Under the pieces are notes generated by a model. It was given only the letters and a program-made list of their open reading frames with translations, was not told the origin of the DNA and ran no database searches. Shown here in pieces: positions 33,868 to 41,841 of a DNA stretch of 64,000 nucleotides (position 1 is the first letter of the stretch; the number at the start of each line of letters is the position of its first letter). Both the position numbers and the translations under genes were made by a program. The stretch is from contig NC_015666.1 in assembly GCF_000217715.1 (NCBI RefSeq), positions 446,270-510,269 on the forward strand, given 5' to 3'. The DNA is from Halopiger xanaduensis SH-6 (GTDB lineage Archaea > Halobacteriota > Halobacteria > Halobacteriales > Natrialbaceae).

Positions 33868-34686
33868 ATGACCGCAGTGACGCTCGGACCGGAAGGGACC
33901 TACTCACATCGAGCGACGACCGCCGTCGCCGACGACGACGCGATCGATTTCCGCCAATCCGTCACGTCGATCGTCGACGCCGTCGCGGGCGGCGAGTACG
34001 AGCGCGGCGTCATCCCGATCGAGAACAGCATCGAGGGCAGCGTCACCGAGAGCTTGGACGCCCTCGCGGAGTACGACGTCGCCGTCGTCCGCGAGATCGT
34101 CACCCCGATTCGCCACGCCTTGCTCGCGCAGGGACCGGAGTTCGACACCGTCGCCAGCCACTCCCAGGCGCTGGCCCAGTGTCGCGCCTACCTCGAGCGC
34201 GAGTACCCCGACGCCACCCTCGAGGCCGTCGCGAGCACGGCCCAGGGCGTCGAGTTCGCCCGCGAGGACCCCTCCGTGGCGGGGATCGGCCACCCCGCGA
34301 ACGCCGAGAACGGGACCAACCTCGAGGTGCTCGCGGAGGACATCCAGGATCGGGACTCGAACGCGACCCGCTTCTTCGCGATCGCGCCCGCCGACGAGCG
34401 CACCGAGGGCGGCGGCAAGACCTCGCTGGTCGTCTACCCGGACGTCGACTACCCCGGCCTGCTGCTGGAACTGCTCGAGCCCTTCGCCCAGCGGGACATC
34501 AACATGGCCCGCGTCGAGTCGCGCCCGAGCGGCCAGCGGCTGGGCGACTACGTCTTCCACATCGACATCGAGGCCGGTCTCTACGAGCGCCGGACGAAGG
34601 AGGCGCTCGAGGAGATCGAAGAACTCGCCGAAGGCGGCTGGGTGCGCCGGCTCGGCTCGTACGATACGGAACACGTCGTCGAATAA
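33868..34686 (+). CDS. pheA: Prephenate dehydratase
   Basis: A 272-residue enzyme that converts prephenate to phenylpyruvate in phenylalanine synthesis. The catalytic PDT domain is complete: VTLGPEGTYSH at the N-terminus, GVIPIENSIEGSV, HSQALAQCRAYL and the catalytic NATRFFAIA (T-R-F). A C-terminal ACT domain (KTSLVVYPDVDYPGLLLELLEPFAQRDINMARVESRPS) should bind Phe for feedback inhibition, with the ESRP motif intact. No chorismate mutase domain is fused. The ATG at 33868 follows a TTCTTTT box by about 30 nt. It lies 7 kb from pheST; both relate to Phe supply. Confidence 0.95.
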   Translation: MTAVTLGPEGTYSHRATTAVADDDAIDFRQSVTSIVDAVAGGEYERGVIPIENSIEGSVTESLDALAEYDVAVVREIVTPIRHALLAQGPEFDTVASHSQALAQCRAYLEREYPDATLEAVASTAQGVEFAREDPSVAGIGHPANAENGTNLEVLAEDIQDRDSNATRFFAIAPADERTEGGGKTSLVVYPDVDYPGLLLELLEPFAQRDINMARVESRPSGQRLGDYVFHIDIEAGLYERRTKEALEEIEELAEGGWVRRLGSYDTEHVVE

Positions 34687-34735
34687 TCGGCGAAGATCGG
34701 CGGTCCGCGGAGCCGATAGTCTTCGATCGCCGCGA

Positions 34736-35161
34736 CTACGGACTGTACTCCGGCGACTGCGCTTCGATCGTGTCCGCGACGTTGTCGAGCTGCTCGCCGA
34801 TCGTTGCGACCAGATCGTCGAGCGTGACGATCCCCGTTAGTTTGCCGTTCTCGTCCACGACGGGGAACCGCCGCGCGTTCTCCTCCTTGATCGCCTCCGA
34901 AATTTCGATCGGATCGGCGTCCGCCGGGATCGTCGTCAGACTGCCCGTCATCACGTCTTCGGCCGGCGTCGACGCGACGTCGTCGGTCTGGCCCACCTCG
35001 AGGGCGATGTCGCGGTCGGTGACGATGCCGACGGGTTCGTCGTTCTCGACGATAACGACGGAGCCGACGTTGTTTTCGGAGAGTCGCTGCGCGATCGTGC
35101 CGAGATCGGTATCGGGGCTGGCGGTGACGACGTCGTTCGGGCCGAGATCGGAGACTGCCAT
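34736..35161 (-). CDS. Tandem CBS-domain protein
   Basis: A 141-residue protein made of two CBS motifs: VTASPDTDLGTIAQRLSENNVGSVVIVENDEPVGIVTDRDIALEV and, after a linker, MTGSLTTIPADADPIEISEAIKEENARRFPVVDENGKLTGIVTLDDLVATI. Paired CBS modules bind adenine nucleotides or S-adenosyl compounds and act as sensors. No catalytic domain is attached, so it is probably a regulatory partner of another protein. I choose ATG at 35161; an in-frame ATG at 35191 lies near the presumed transcript start and adds ten residues without conservation. Confidence 0.88.
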   Translation of the reverse strand: MAVSDLGPNDVVTASPDTDLGTIAQRLSENNVGSVVIVENDEPVGIVTDRDIALEVGQTDDVASTPAEDVMTGSLTTIPADADPIEISEAIKEENARRFPVVDENGKLTGIVTLDDLVATIGEQLDNVADTIEAQSPEYSP

Positions 35162-35278
35162 AACGGGAGTACCAACCGGAAGCAGCGGCATCAACGCCCG
35201 GCTTTCACCTGAACCCTCCAGTGAGTGGCGCGACTCCCGCACCGCAAACGGTTTTTCGACCCCGATCGGAGTTCGCGT

Positions 35279-35734
35279 ATGCCCCTCGAGATCGGCGACG
35301 ACGCCCCGAGCGTAGCCGCGCAGAATCAGGACGGCGACGACGTTCGCCTCGAGTTCGACGAGCCGACGGTACTGTACTTCTACCCGCGGGACGACACGCC
35401 GGGCTGTTCGATCGAGGCGAATCAGTTCCAGCGCGAGTACGAGACCTACCGGGACGCCGGCGTCGACGTCTACGGCGTCTCGACCGACGGCGTCGACTCC
35501 CACCGGTCGTTTTGCGAGGCGGAGGGCCTCGAGTTCGACCTGCTCGCGGATCCCGACGGCGCGGTTGCAGCGGCCTTCGACGTCGACGTGCGCGGCGGCG
35601 CGGCCGCGCGGACGACGTTCTTCCTAGCCGACGGCAAGGTGCAGGCGGTCTACGAGAGCGTCGATCCGGACGGGCACGCGCGGGAGGTGCTGCAGGACGC
35701 CCTCGAGGACGGGCGAGCGACGCTGCCGGAGTAG
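35279..35734 (+). CDS. Peroxiredoxin (Bcp/PrxQ type)
   Basis: A 151-residue thiol peroxidase. The peroxidatic cysteine is in YPRDDTPGCSIEANQF (near residue 45). A further Cys (HRSFCEAEGLEF, about residue 79) may act as or replace the resolving one, which in PrxQ often sits five residues after the first. The C-terminal RTTFFLADGKVQAVYESVDPDGHA fits the family. It reduces hydrogen peroxide and organic peroxides. ATG at 35279 lies 28 nt after the TATA-like GTTTTTC (35251-35257), so the transcript is probably leaderless. It is divergent from the CBS gene. Confidence 0.9.
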   Translation: MPLEIGDDAPSVAAQNQDGDDVRLEFDEPTVLYFYPRDDTPGCSIEANQFQREYETYRDAGVDVYGVSTDGVDSHRSFCEAEGLEFDLLADPDGAVAAAFDVDVRGGAAARTTFFLADGKVQAVYESVDPDGHAREVLQDALEDGRATLPE

Positions 35735-35843
35735 TCGACGCGACCGGCGGCTCGAGACCGCCGACAGCCGTCGGCTGACGGGCCGAGCGTTCTGTCCTTC
35801 GCTCCCGGGCAGATTTATCCCGCTCGAGGCCGTAGTACCGGGT

Positions 35844-36263
35844 ATGCGACGAAACCCGTTCGACGACATCGAGGAGATGCTCGACCGCGTCAGTCGGCAG
35901 GTCGAGGAGGGAATGACCAGCGGCGGGCTTCAGGTGCCGGGGACCGTCCCCGTCGACGTCGCCGACACCGGCGACGAGTACGTCGTCACCGCCGACCTTC
36001 CGGGGTACGACACCGACGACATCGACCTGACCCTCTCGGAGGGGACGCTGCGCCTCGAGGCCAACCGCGAGGACGAACGGGAGTACGCGGAGGGCGAGTA
36101 CCTGCGGCGGGAGCGAACCCGCAAGACGGCGAACCGCCGGATCCGCCTGCCGGAGCCGGTCGAGGAAGACGGCGTCTCGGCGGGCTACGAGGACGGCGTG
36201 CTGACCGTTCGGCTGCCGAAAATCGGCGGCGGGAACGAGTCGAAAGAGATCGACATCGAGTAA
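35844..36263 (+). CDS. Small heat-shock protein Hsp20/alpha-crystallin
   Basis: A 139-residue protein: an N-terminal arm (NPFDDIEEMLDRVSRQVEEGM), an alpha-crystallin domain (about residues 37-128; VPVDVADTGDEYVVTADLPGYDTDDIDLTLSEGTLRLEA) with the A-x-x-x-n-GVLTVRLPK signature (YEDGVLTVRLPK), and a short acidic tail. Hsp20s bind unfolding proteins independently of ATP. The start ATG at 35844 lies about 30 nt after an ATTTATCC box (about 35812-35819). The length is typical of haloarchaeal Hsp20s. Confidence 0.92.
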   Translation: MRRNPFDDIEEMLDRVSRQVEEGMTSGGLQVPGTVPVDVADTGDEYVVTADLPGYDTDDIDLTLSEGTLRLEANREDEREYAEGEYLRRERTRKTANRRIRLPEPVEEDGVSAGYEDGVLTVRLPKIGGGNESKEIDIE

Positions 36264-36457
36264 CTCGCGGACGGCGCTCGAACCCGACCGTAGTGTGGCC
36301 GCTCGCTGACGGCCGGCGAATCGGCCGACCGAGAGTCGCCGACCGGGCCGCGATCCGGTGAGCGCGACGGGCGAGAGCGACTCTCACCGACCGATCGCAT
36401 CGGTCCCCATCGAGAGTTTTCATACGATTATTATATCTCTGTTACAAGTCCGTATTT

Positions 36458-37255
36458 ATGGTCAGGCTATTCGTCCTCGCCGTCGCAGCGGGTTTCATGC
36501 TGTTCGGTTGGATGGCCCTCTCGAGCGCTCGTGAGCTGCGCGATCGACAGGCGACGATCGACGAACTCGAATCGACGGACGAGGGTCGGCTCGAGCCGGG
36601 CGGCGAGGCGACGATCAGCGGCCCGGTCTCCGTCGTCGAACCGGCGTCGCCGGAACGAACCGGTCCCGAGTCGAACGGAACCGACTCGGCCGCCCTCTGG
36701 GCGTGGCGGCACCGCCGGAAGGACGGGAGCGGGAACGGCAGTCAGTGGCGGACCGTCGACGGCGAACTCGCGGTCGGCGAGTTCACCGTCGACCACGGCT
36801 GGGACCGCGTTCACGTCGACGCCGCGCCTCTTTCGGCCAAGGTGGACGATCCGTTCGACTCGTCGCAGTCGTTTCTCGACGAGCCGGAAACGGACGTCTA
36901 TCTCGGCGAGCTCGATCCGATCAACAGGTTCCTCGAGCGCCACGGGTTCGCGGACGAGGGCGGTATCGTGAGCGATGTGGAGGTCACGTTCAGCGTCGGC
37001 AGGAAGACCACCATGCCCGACAAGTATCAGGCCACAGTCGTCCGTGACGGCGACGAGGTGATCGTCCACGGCGAACTGATCGAGACGGCAGACGGGTACG
37101 TCCTCCGGGGGACAGACGAGACGCCGCTGTCGATCGCGGCCGGTGATATCCAGAACCAAGAGGAGCAGTTGCGCTCGGAGGTCCGCATGCGAAAGGCAGT
37201 CAGCGGTGTGCTCTTCGGGCTCGGCGTGCTCGTCGCGATACTCGGCGTTCTCTAG
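36458..37255 (+). CDS. GIDE-like (MULAN-type) membrane protein
   Basis: A 265-residue protein with one hydrophobic helix at each end (about 3-23 and 246-264). Between them is a soluble domain of about 200 residues resembling the GIDE/BAM domain of mitochondrial E3 ligase MULAN and its prokaryotic relatives (GEATISGPVSVVEPA; FTVDHGWDRVHVDAAPLSAKVDD; ...VHGELIETADGYVLRG). No RING finger is present, so no ligase activity is implied. The function in archaea is unknown. The start ATG lies about 24 nt after TTATATC (about 36431-36437). The family call is moderate. Confidence 0.6.
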   Translation: MVRLFVLAVAAGFMLFGWMALSSARELRDRQATIDELESTDEGRLEPGGEATISGPVSVVEPASPERTGPESNGTDSAALWAWRHRRKDGSGNGSQWRTVDGELAVGEFTVDHGWDRVHVDAAPLSAKVDDPFDSSQSFLDEPETDVYLGELDPINRFLERHGFADEGGIVSDVEVTFSVGRKTTMPDKYQATVVRDGDEVIVHGELIETADGYVLRGTDETPLSIAAGDIQNQEEQLRSEVRMRKAVSGVLFGLGVLVAILGVL

Positions 37256-37270
37256 GGCGAGACGGAGCGA

Positions 37271-37371
37271 GGCGAGGATAACACTCCTCGCCTTCCGAAG
37301 CCGGAAGGTCGGTGCATTGCCCCGATTCGATCCACCGGTCGAGCAGCGAAACCGTCCGTCTCGCGGACGGT
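37271..37371 (+). promoter_or_regulatory. Cluster of perfect hairpins between the GIDE-like gene and leuS
   Basis: Three perfect inverted repeats: GGCGAGGA/TCCTCGCC (37271-37292, 8-bp stem, 6-nt loop), CCTTCCG/CGGAAGG (37291-37308, 7 bp, 4-nt loop) and ACCGTCCG/CGGACGGT (37351-37371, 8 bp, 5-nt loop). The first two are 15-60 nt after the upstream stop codon and could terminate it. The third, plus a TATAGG...CCTATA dyad at about 37400-37424, lies close to the leuS ATG and could be 5'-leader structure. No Leu-rich leader ORF was found. Confidence 0.4.
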
Positions 37372-37438
37372 CGTCGGGCGCGGGCTAGTGTATGGAAAGG
37401 TATAGGGCGGCGCCCCCGCCTATAGCTATAATAAGCAA

Positions 37439-40135
37439 ATGAGCGACGCGGGATACGACCACGCGGCAGTCGAACGGCGCTGGCAGGAGGCGTGGGACGA
37501 GGCGGACGTCTACCGGACGCCCGACGACGTCGACGACCCGACGTACGTCCTCGGGATGTACCCGTACCCGTCCGGCAAGCTCCACATGGGCCACGTCCGC
37601 AACTACACGATCACGGACGCGTACGCCCGCTTCCGTCGGATGCAGGGCGACCACGTGCTCCACCCGATGGGCTGGGACGCCTTCGGCCTCCCCGCCGAGA
37701 ACGCGGCCAAGGAGCGAGACACCAACCCCCGCGACTGGACGTTCGACTGCATCGACACGATGCGCGACCAGATGGAGTCGATGGGCTTCGGCTACGACTG
37801 GGATCGAGAGATCGCCACCTGCGTGCCCGAATACTACCGGTGGAACCAGTGGCTCTTCGAACGGTTCCACGAGGAGGGCCTCGTCGAACGCCGCGACGCC
37901 GAGGTCAACTGGTGTCCCCACTGCGAGACCGTGCTGGCCGACGAGCAGGTCGAGGGCGAAGCGGAACTCTGCTGGCGCTGCGACACGCCCGTCGAGACGC
38001 GCGAACTCGAGCAGTGGTTCCTGAAGATCACCGAGTACGCGGACGAGTTGTTAGAGGCGATCGACGACCTCGAGGGGTGGCCCAACTCGGTGCGCCAGAT
38101 GCAGCGCAACTGGATCGGCCGCCAGTACGGGAGCGAGGTCGACTTCGAGGTCAGCGAGGCGCCACGCGCCTCGAGCGGACGCGGCGAGGGGAACGAGCCG
38201 CGGGAGTACGGCCCCGTCACGGCCTTCACGACCCGCATCGACACCATCCACGGGGCTACCTTCTTCGCGCTCGCGCCGGACCACCCGATCAGCGAGGAAC
38301 TGGCCGAGGAGAACGAAGACGTCCGCCGGTTCATCGAGGAGGAGGCCGACCCCGACGGCGACGAGCCCAACGGCGTCGAGACCGGCCTGACCGCGACCAA
38401 TCCCGTCACCGGCGACGAGATCCCGGTCTTCGTCGCGGACTTCGTCCTCTCGGACGTCGGGACCGGCGCGCTGATGGCCGTCCCCGGCCACGACGAGCGC
38501 GACCACGCGTTCGCCGAGAAACACGACCTCGATATCGTCCCGGTGATCGCGCCCGAACCCGAGGACGGCGAGGAGCCCCAAGCGCCCGACGTCGAGGACG
38601 CCGCCTACACCGAGGACGGCGTGCTGATCAACTCCGGCGACTACTCCGGACTCGATAGCGAAACCGCCCGCGAGCGCCTGACCGAGGACATCGACAGCGC
38701 CGAGGAGGCCAAACAGTACCAGCTGCGCGACTGGGGGATCTCCCGGCAGCGCTACTGGGGGACGCCGATCCCGGTCGTCCACTGTGACGACTGCGGTCCC
38801 GTCACGGTCCCCGAAGAGGACCTGCCGGTCGAACTGCCGGAGTTCATCAACACAACCGGGAACCCGCTGGACGCCGCCGAGGAGTGGAAGGAGACGACGT
38901 GTCCCGAGTGCGGCGCCGACGCCACGCGGGAGACCGACACGATGGACACCTTCGTCGACTCCTCGTGGTACTTCCTGCGGTACGTCTCCCCCGGCCTCGA
39001 GGACGCCCCCTTCGACCGCGAGCGGGCCAACGACTGGATGCCCGTCGACCAGTACGTCGGCGGCATCGAGCACGCCGTGATGCACCTGCTGTACTCGCGG
39101 TTCTTCACCAAAGTCCTCGCGGACCACGAAGGACTCGAGCACCGCGAGCCCTTCGAGAACCTGCTGGCCCAGGGGATGGTCCAGCTGGAAGGCGAGAAGA
39201 TGTCCAAGTCGAAGGGTAACGTCGTCTCGCCCCAGCGGATCGTCGAGGAGTACGGCGCCGACACGGCGCGGCTGTTCATGATGCAGGCCGCCCAGCCGGA
39301 ACGGGACTTCGACTGGAGCGAGGAGGGGGTCCGCTCGACGAACGCCTTCCTGGGTCGGTTGAAGGAGATGATCGAGGACTTCACAGCTGAGGAGCCCGAC
39401 GGCGAGTACGACGCCGTCGCACGCTACGTCGAGAACGAGATCGAGGCGACGATCGCCATCGCGACCGACGAGTACGACGACCTGACGTTCAACAAGGCGC
39501 TGCGCGAGACCCAGGATCTGGTCCGGACCCTTCGGCAATACGCGGAGTACGCCGAACCCCACGCCGAGACCTACGAGCGCGGCCTCTCGGCCGTCGTCCG
39601 CCTGCTCTCGCCCGTCGCGCCGCACCTGACCGAGGAACTGTACGACCGGCTGGGCCACGACGAGTTCGTCGTCGACGCCGCGTGGCCGACCGCGACCGTC
39701 GACCGCGACCGCGTCGAGAAGCGCCGACGTCTGGTCGAGAACACCCGCGAGGACGTCCGCGACATCATCGAGGTCGCCGGCATCGAGGACCCGCAGGCGA
39801 TCGACGTCGTCGTCGCGCCCGACTGGAAGTACGACGCCTTGGAAATCGCCATCGAGAGCGACGCCGACAACCTGATCGGCGAACTGATGCAGGAGAGCCA
39901 CATCCGCGAGCAGGGCGACGCCGCCGCAGACTACGGCCAGGACCTGCAGGCCGAGCGCGAGGCGCTCTCGATGACTCTCGACCCCGAGGAGGAACACGAG
40001 GCCCTCGAGGCCGCCGCCTGGCTGCTCGAGCGCGAGTTCGACGCGCCGGTTCGCGTGCTTCGAGCCGACGAGGCCGACGAGAGCGTCCTGAAAAACGCCG
40101 AGCCGGGTCGACCGGCGATCGAGATCGAGAACTGA
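37439..40135 (+). CDS. leuS: Leucyl-tRNA synthetase (bacterial-type architecture)
   Basis: An 898-residue class I synthetase. The HIGH motif is in MYPYPSGKLHMGHVRNY (near residue 40-55) and KMSKS is in GEKMSKSKGN (near 585). It also has the editing CP1 domain (residues about 230-430), the CPHC...CWRC and CPEC zinc modules, and the TMDTFVDSSWYFLRY block. The arrangement and these motifs are those of bacterial LeuRS rather than the archaeal/eukaryotic form; haloarchaea are known to carry such a transferred enzyme. ATG at 37439 follows an AT-rich TATAATAA by only a few bases, so the true promoter may be the GTATAGG near 37399. Confidence 0.95.
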   Translation: MSDAGYDHAAVERRWQEAWDEADVYRTPDDVDDPTYVLGMYPYPSGKLHMGHVRNYTITDAYARFRRMQGDHVLHPMGWDAFGLPAENAAKERDTNPRDWTFDCIDTMRDQMESMGFGYDWDREIATCVPEYYRWNQWLFERFHEEGLVERRDAEVNWCPHCETVLADEQVEGEAELCWRCDTPVETRELEQWFLKITEYADELLEAIDDLEGWPNSVRQMQRNWIGRQYGSEVDFEVSEAPRASSGRGEGNEPREYGPVTAFTTRIDTIHGATFFALAPDHPISEELAEENEDVRRFIEEEADPDGDEPNGVETGLTATNPVTGDEIPVFVADFVLSDVGTGALMAVPGHDERDHAFAEKHDLDIVPVIAPEPEDGEEPQAPDVEDAAYTEDGVLINSGDYSGLDSETARERLTEDIDSAEEAKQYQLRDWGISRQRYWGTPIPVVHCDDCGPVTVPEEDLPVELPEFINTTGNPLDAAEEWKETTCPECGADATRETDTMDTFVDSSWYFLRYVSPGLEDAPFDRERANDWMPVDQYVGGIEHAVMHLLYSRFFTKVLADHEGLEHREPFENLLAQGMVQLEGEKMSKSKGNVVSPQRIVEEYGADTARLFMMQAAQPERDFDWSEEGVRSTNAFLGRLKEMIEDFTAEEPDGEYDAVARYVENEIEATIAIATDEYDDLTFNKALRETQDLVRTLRQYAEYAEPHAETYERGLSAVVRLLSPVAPHLTEELYDRLGHDEFVVDAAWPTATVDRDRVEKRRRLVENTREDVRDIIEVAGIEDPQAIDVVVAPDWKYDALEIAIESDADNLIGELMQESHIREQGDAAADYGQDLQAEREALSMTLDPEEEHEALEAAAWLLEREFDAPVRVLRADEADESVLKNAEPGRPAIEIEN

Positions 40136-40276
40136 TCGACCCGTCGCCGCACCGCCGCCGGGACCGGTTCGTCGCCGCCGGATAGCGGACGAACGCCCGT
40201 TCCGTGTATACTTTTCCAAGGGAATCCAGTACATGAGAGCGTAGTTTCATTTCGGCCGGCGTTGGGAGCCATTCGC

Positions 40277-41464
40277 ATGGTTCGCACGAGCCTACTCGCC
40301 GTCGTCCTGGTCGTACTGGTGGCCGCCTCGGTGGCGGTCACGCCGGCGCTCGCTCAAGAAGGCGGTCAGGACGGCGAAGCGGAAGACGGCGAAGGCGGAA
40401 TCGAGGGCGCGATCGAAGGGTTCGTCGAATCGCAGGGGACAATCGGTGCGATACTCGTCCTCATCGCGGGCGCGATCCTGATGACGGCCTGCGTCGAGAA
40501 GCTGATCGATTACCTCACGCGAGCGGCGTTGGGATTACAGGTGTCGCTGTTCGCGCTCGCGATCGTCTTTACGGGGTTCGAGTTCGACGATACGATCCTC
40601 GCGCTCGTGCTCTCCGGCGGCGGCCTCGAAGGGGCGGCGCTGGGAACGGCGCTCGGAACCGGGCTGGCGATCGTCGGCGTCACGCTCGCGCTCGCCGCGA
40701 TCGTCAAGCCGTTCCCGGTGGACCTGCCGACGGATTACGTCGTCCTCTTCGCGCTGGCGCCGCTGCTTCTGGTGCCGTTCGTCCTCGCGGGGACGCTGAC
40801 GTTCGTCCACGGCGTCTTGCTCCTCGCTGCGTTCGTCCTGATATTCGGCTACCTCATCGTGCGCGAGTATCGACGCGACACGCCGGTCTTCCGGAACACC
40901 GAGCTCGGCGAAGAACTCCAGGCCGACGGCGGGATCGCCCTCCCCGGATCGATCGAGGAGATTTCCGAGGATCGCCTCGTCGCGGGTCGGTCCGCCGCCG
41001 GCTGGCTCTGGCTCGGCTTCGCCGTGCTCGCGCTCGTCGGCGTCGTCTTCGCGTCGATGCTGCTCGAGGCCGGGTCGGAGGTCGCCGTCGACGGCTTCGG
41101 CGTCGAGGAGACCGTCTTCGGCGCGACCGTCCTGACGCTGATCCTCACCTTCGAAGATATCATGCTGACGATCGAACCGGTTCGGCGAGGCGTTCCCGAG
41201 ATCGGCGTCGGCAACGTCATCGGCAGCGTCCTCTTCTCGGTGACGGGGAACGTCGGCGTGATCATGCTGCTGAGCGAACTCACGATCTCCGGGTCCGTCC
41301 TGACGTTTCACCTGCCGGCGGTGATCGTCGTGACGGCCCTCGCCGCGTACTTCCTCCACGAGGGACGGGTGAAGCGGTGGCACGGGTTCCTGCTCGGCGG
41401 TCTCTACGTCGCGTACTGGATCGTCGCGCTCGTCGTCTTCGGCGGCGTCCCCATCGGCGGCTGA
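40277..41464 (+). CDS. Sodium/calcium exchanger-family membrane protein
   Basis: A 395-residue protein with a signal sequence (ends near residue 26, ALAQ), then about ten membrane helices. Two alpha-repeat-like segments are visible: TGFEFDDTILALVLSGG...GTALGTGLAIVG and LTFEDIMLTIEPVRRGVPEIGVGNVIGSVLFSVTGNVGV. The second matches the G-N-V-I-G-S-N consensus of CaCA cation:proton or cation:sodium antiporters, and acidic residues (D in FDD, E in FED) sit where ion-binding acids are expected. The ion is not identifiable. ATG at 40277 is preferred, with GGGAG 8 nt upstream. The N-terminal acidic stretch lies outside the cell. Confidence 0.72.
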   Translation: MVRTSLLAVVLVVLVAASVAVTPALAQEGGQDGEAEDGEGGIEGAIEGFVESQGTIGAILVLIAGAILMTACVEKLIDYLTRAALGLQVSLFALAIVFTGFEFDDTILALVLSGGGLEGAALGTALGTGLAIVGVTLALAAIVKPFPVDLPTDYVVLFALAPLLLVPFVLAGTLTFVHGVLLLAAFVLIFGYLIVREYRRDTPVFRNTELGEELQADGGIALPGSIEEISEDRLVAGRSAAGWLWLGFAVLALVGVVFASMLLEAGSEVAVDGFGVEETVFGATVLTLILTFEDIMLTIEPVRRGVPEIGVGNVIGSVLFSVTGNVGVIMLLSELTISGSVLTFHLPAVIVVTALAAYFLHEGRVKRWHGFLLGGLYVAYWIVALVVFGGVPIGG

Positions 41465-41541
41465 TCCGTTCCCGGCCGCGTAGCGGTCGGCTGCGAGTGC
41501 CGGACCATCGTTTACGGATCGCCGGCGCGTACCGCATCGGG

Positions 41542-41805
41542 ATGCTCGAACTCTACCAGGCGGAGGGCTGTCCGCACAGCGAAACGGTTCGCGAAACGCT
41601 GACCGACCTCGGCGTCTCGTACGTGATCCACAACCCGCGCCGGCCCGGCCACGAGGGCGGCGACGTGCTCAACGAACAGGTGCTGGACGCGATGACGGCG
41701 ATCGGCGGCGAAGACATGATTCCGTTCCTCGTCGACACCGACCGCGGGGAGACGCTCTACGAGAGTGAAGACATCGTGGAGTTCCTCGAGGAACACTACG
41801 CGTAA
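41542..41805 (+). CDS. Glutaredoxin/GST N-terminal-like thioredoxin-fold protein
   Basis: An 87-residue thioredoxin-fold protein. The N-terminus LELYQAEGCPHSETVRETLTDLGVSY has a single-cysteine C-P-H-S site like monothiol glutaredoxins or the N-terminal domain of glutathione transferases. DMIPFLVDTDRGETLYESEDIVEFLEEHYA carries the conserved cis-Pro and the ES(E)xI motif of GST N-domains. No C-terminal helical domain follows. Haloarchaea use gamma-glutamylcysteine rather than glutathione, so the thiol partner is uncertain. Confidence 0.82.
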   Translation: MLELYQAEGCPHSETVRETLTDLGVSYVIHNPRRPGHEGGDVLNEQVLDAMTAIGGEDMIPFLVDTDRGETLYESEDIVEFLEEHYA

Positions 41806-41841
41806 CGGGGCGCGTGGGCCGAAGTCGGTTCCGGCCGAGCG

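Noticed and set aside
37300..37430. Leu-rich leader peptide before leuS
   Set aside because: The only GTG-started frame contains almost no Leu codons, so the pheST logic does not extend to leuS.
38051..40234. 727-residue minus-strand open frame opposite leuS
   Set aside because: Antisense shadow caused by high GC and codon bias; composition is Arg/Val/Gly-rich and the plus-strand frame is a clear LeuRS.
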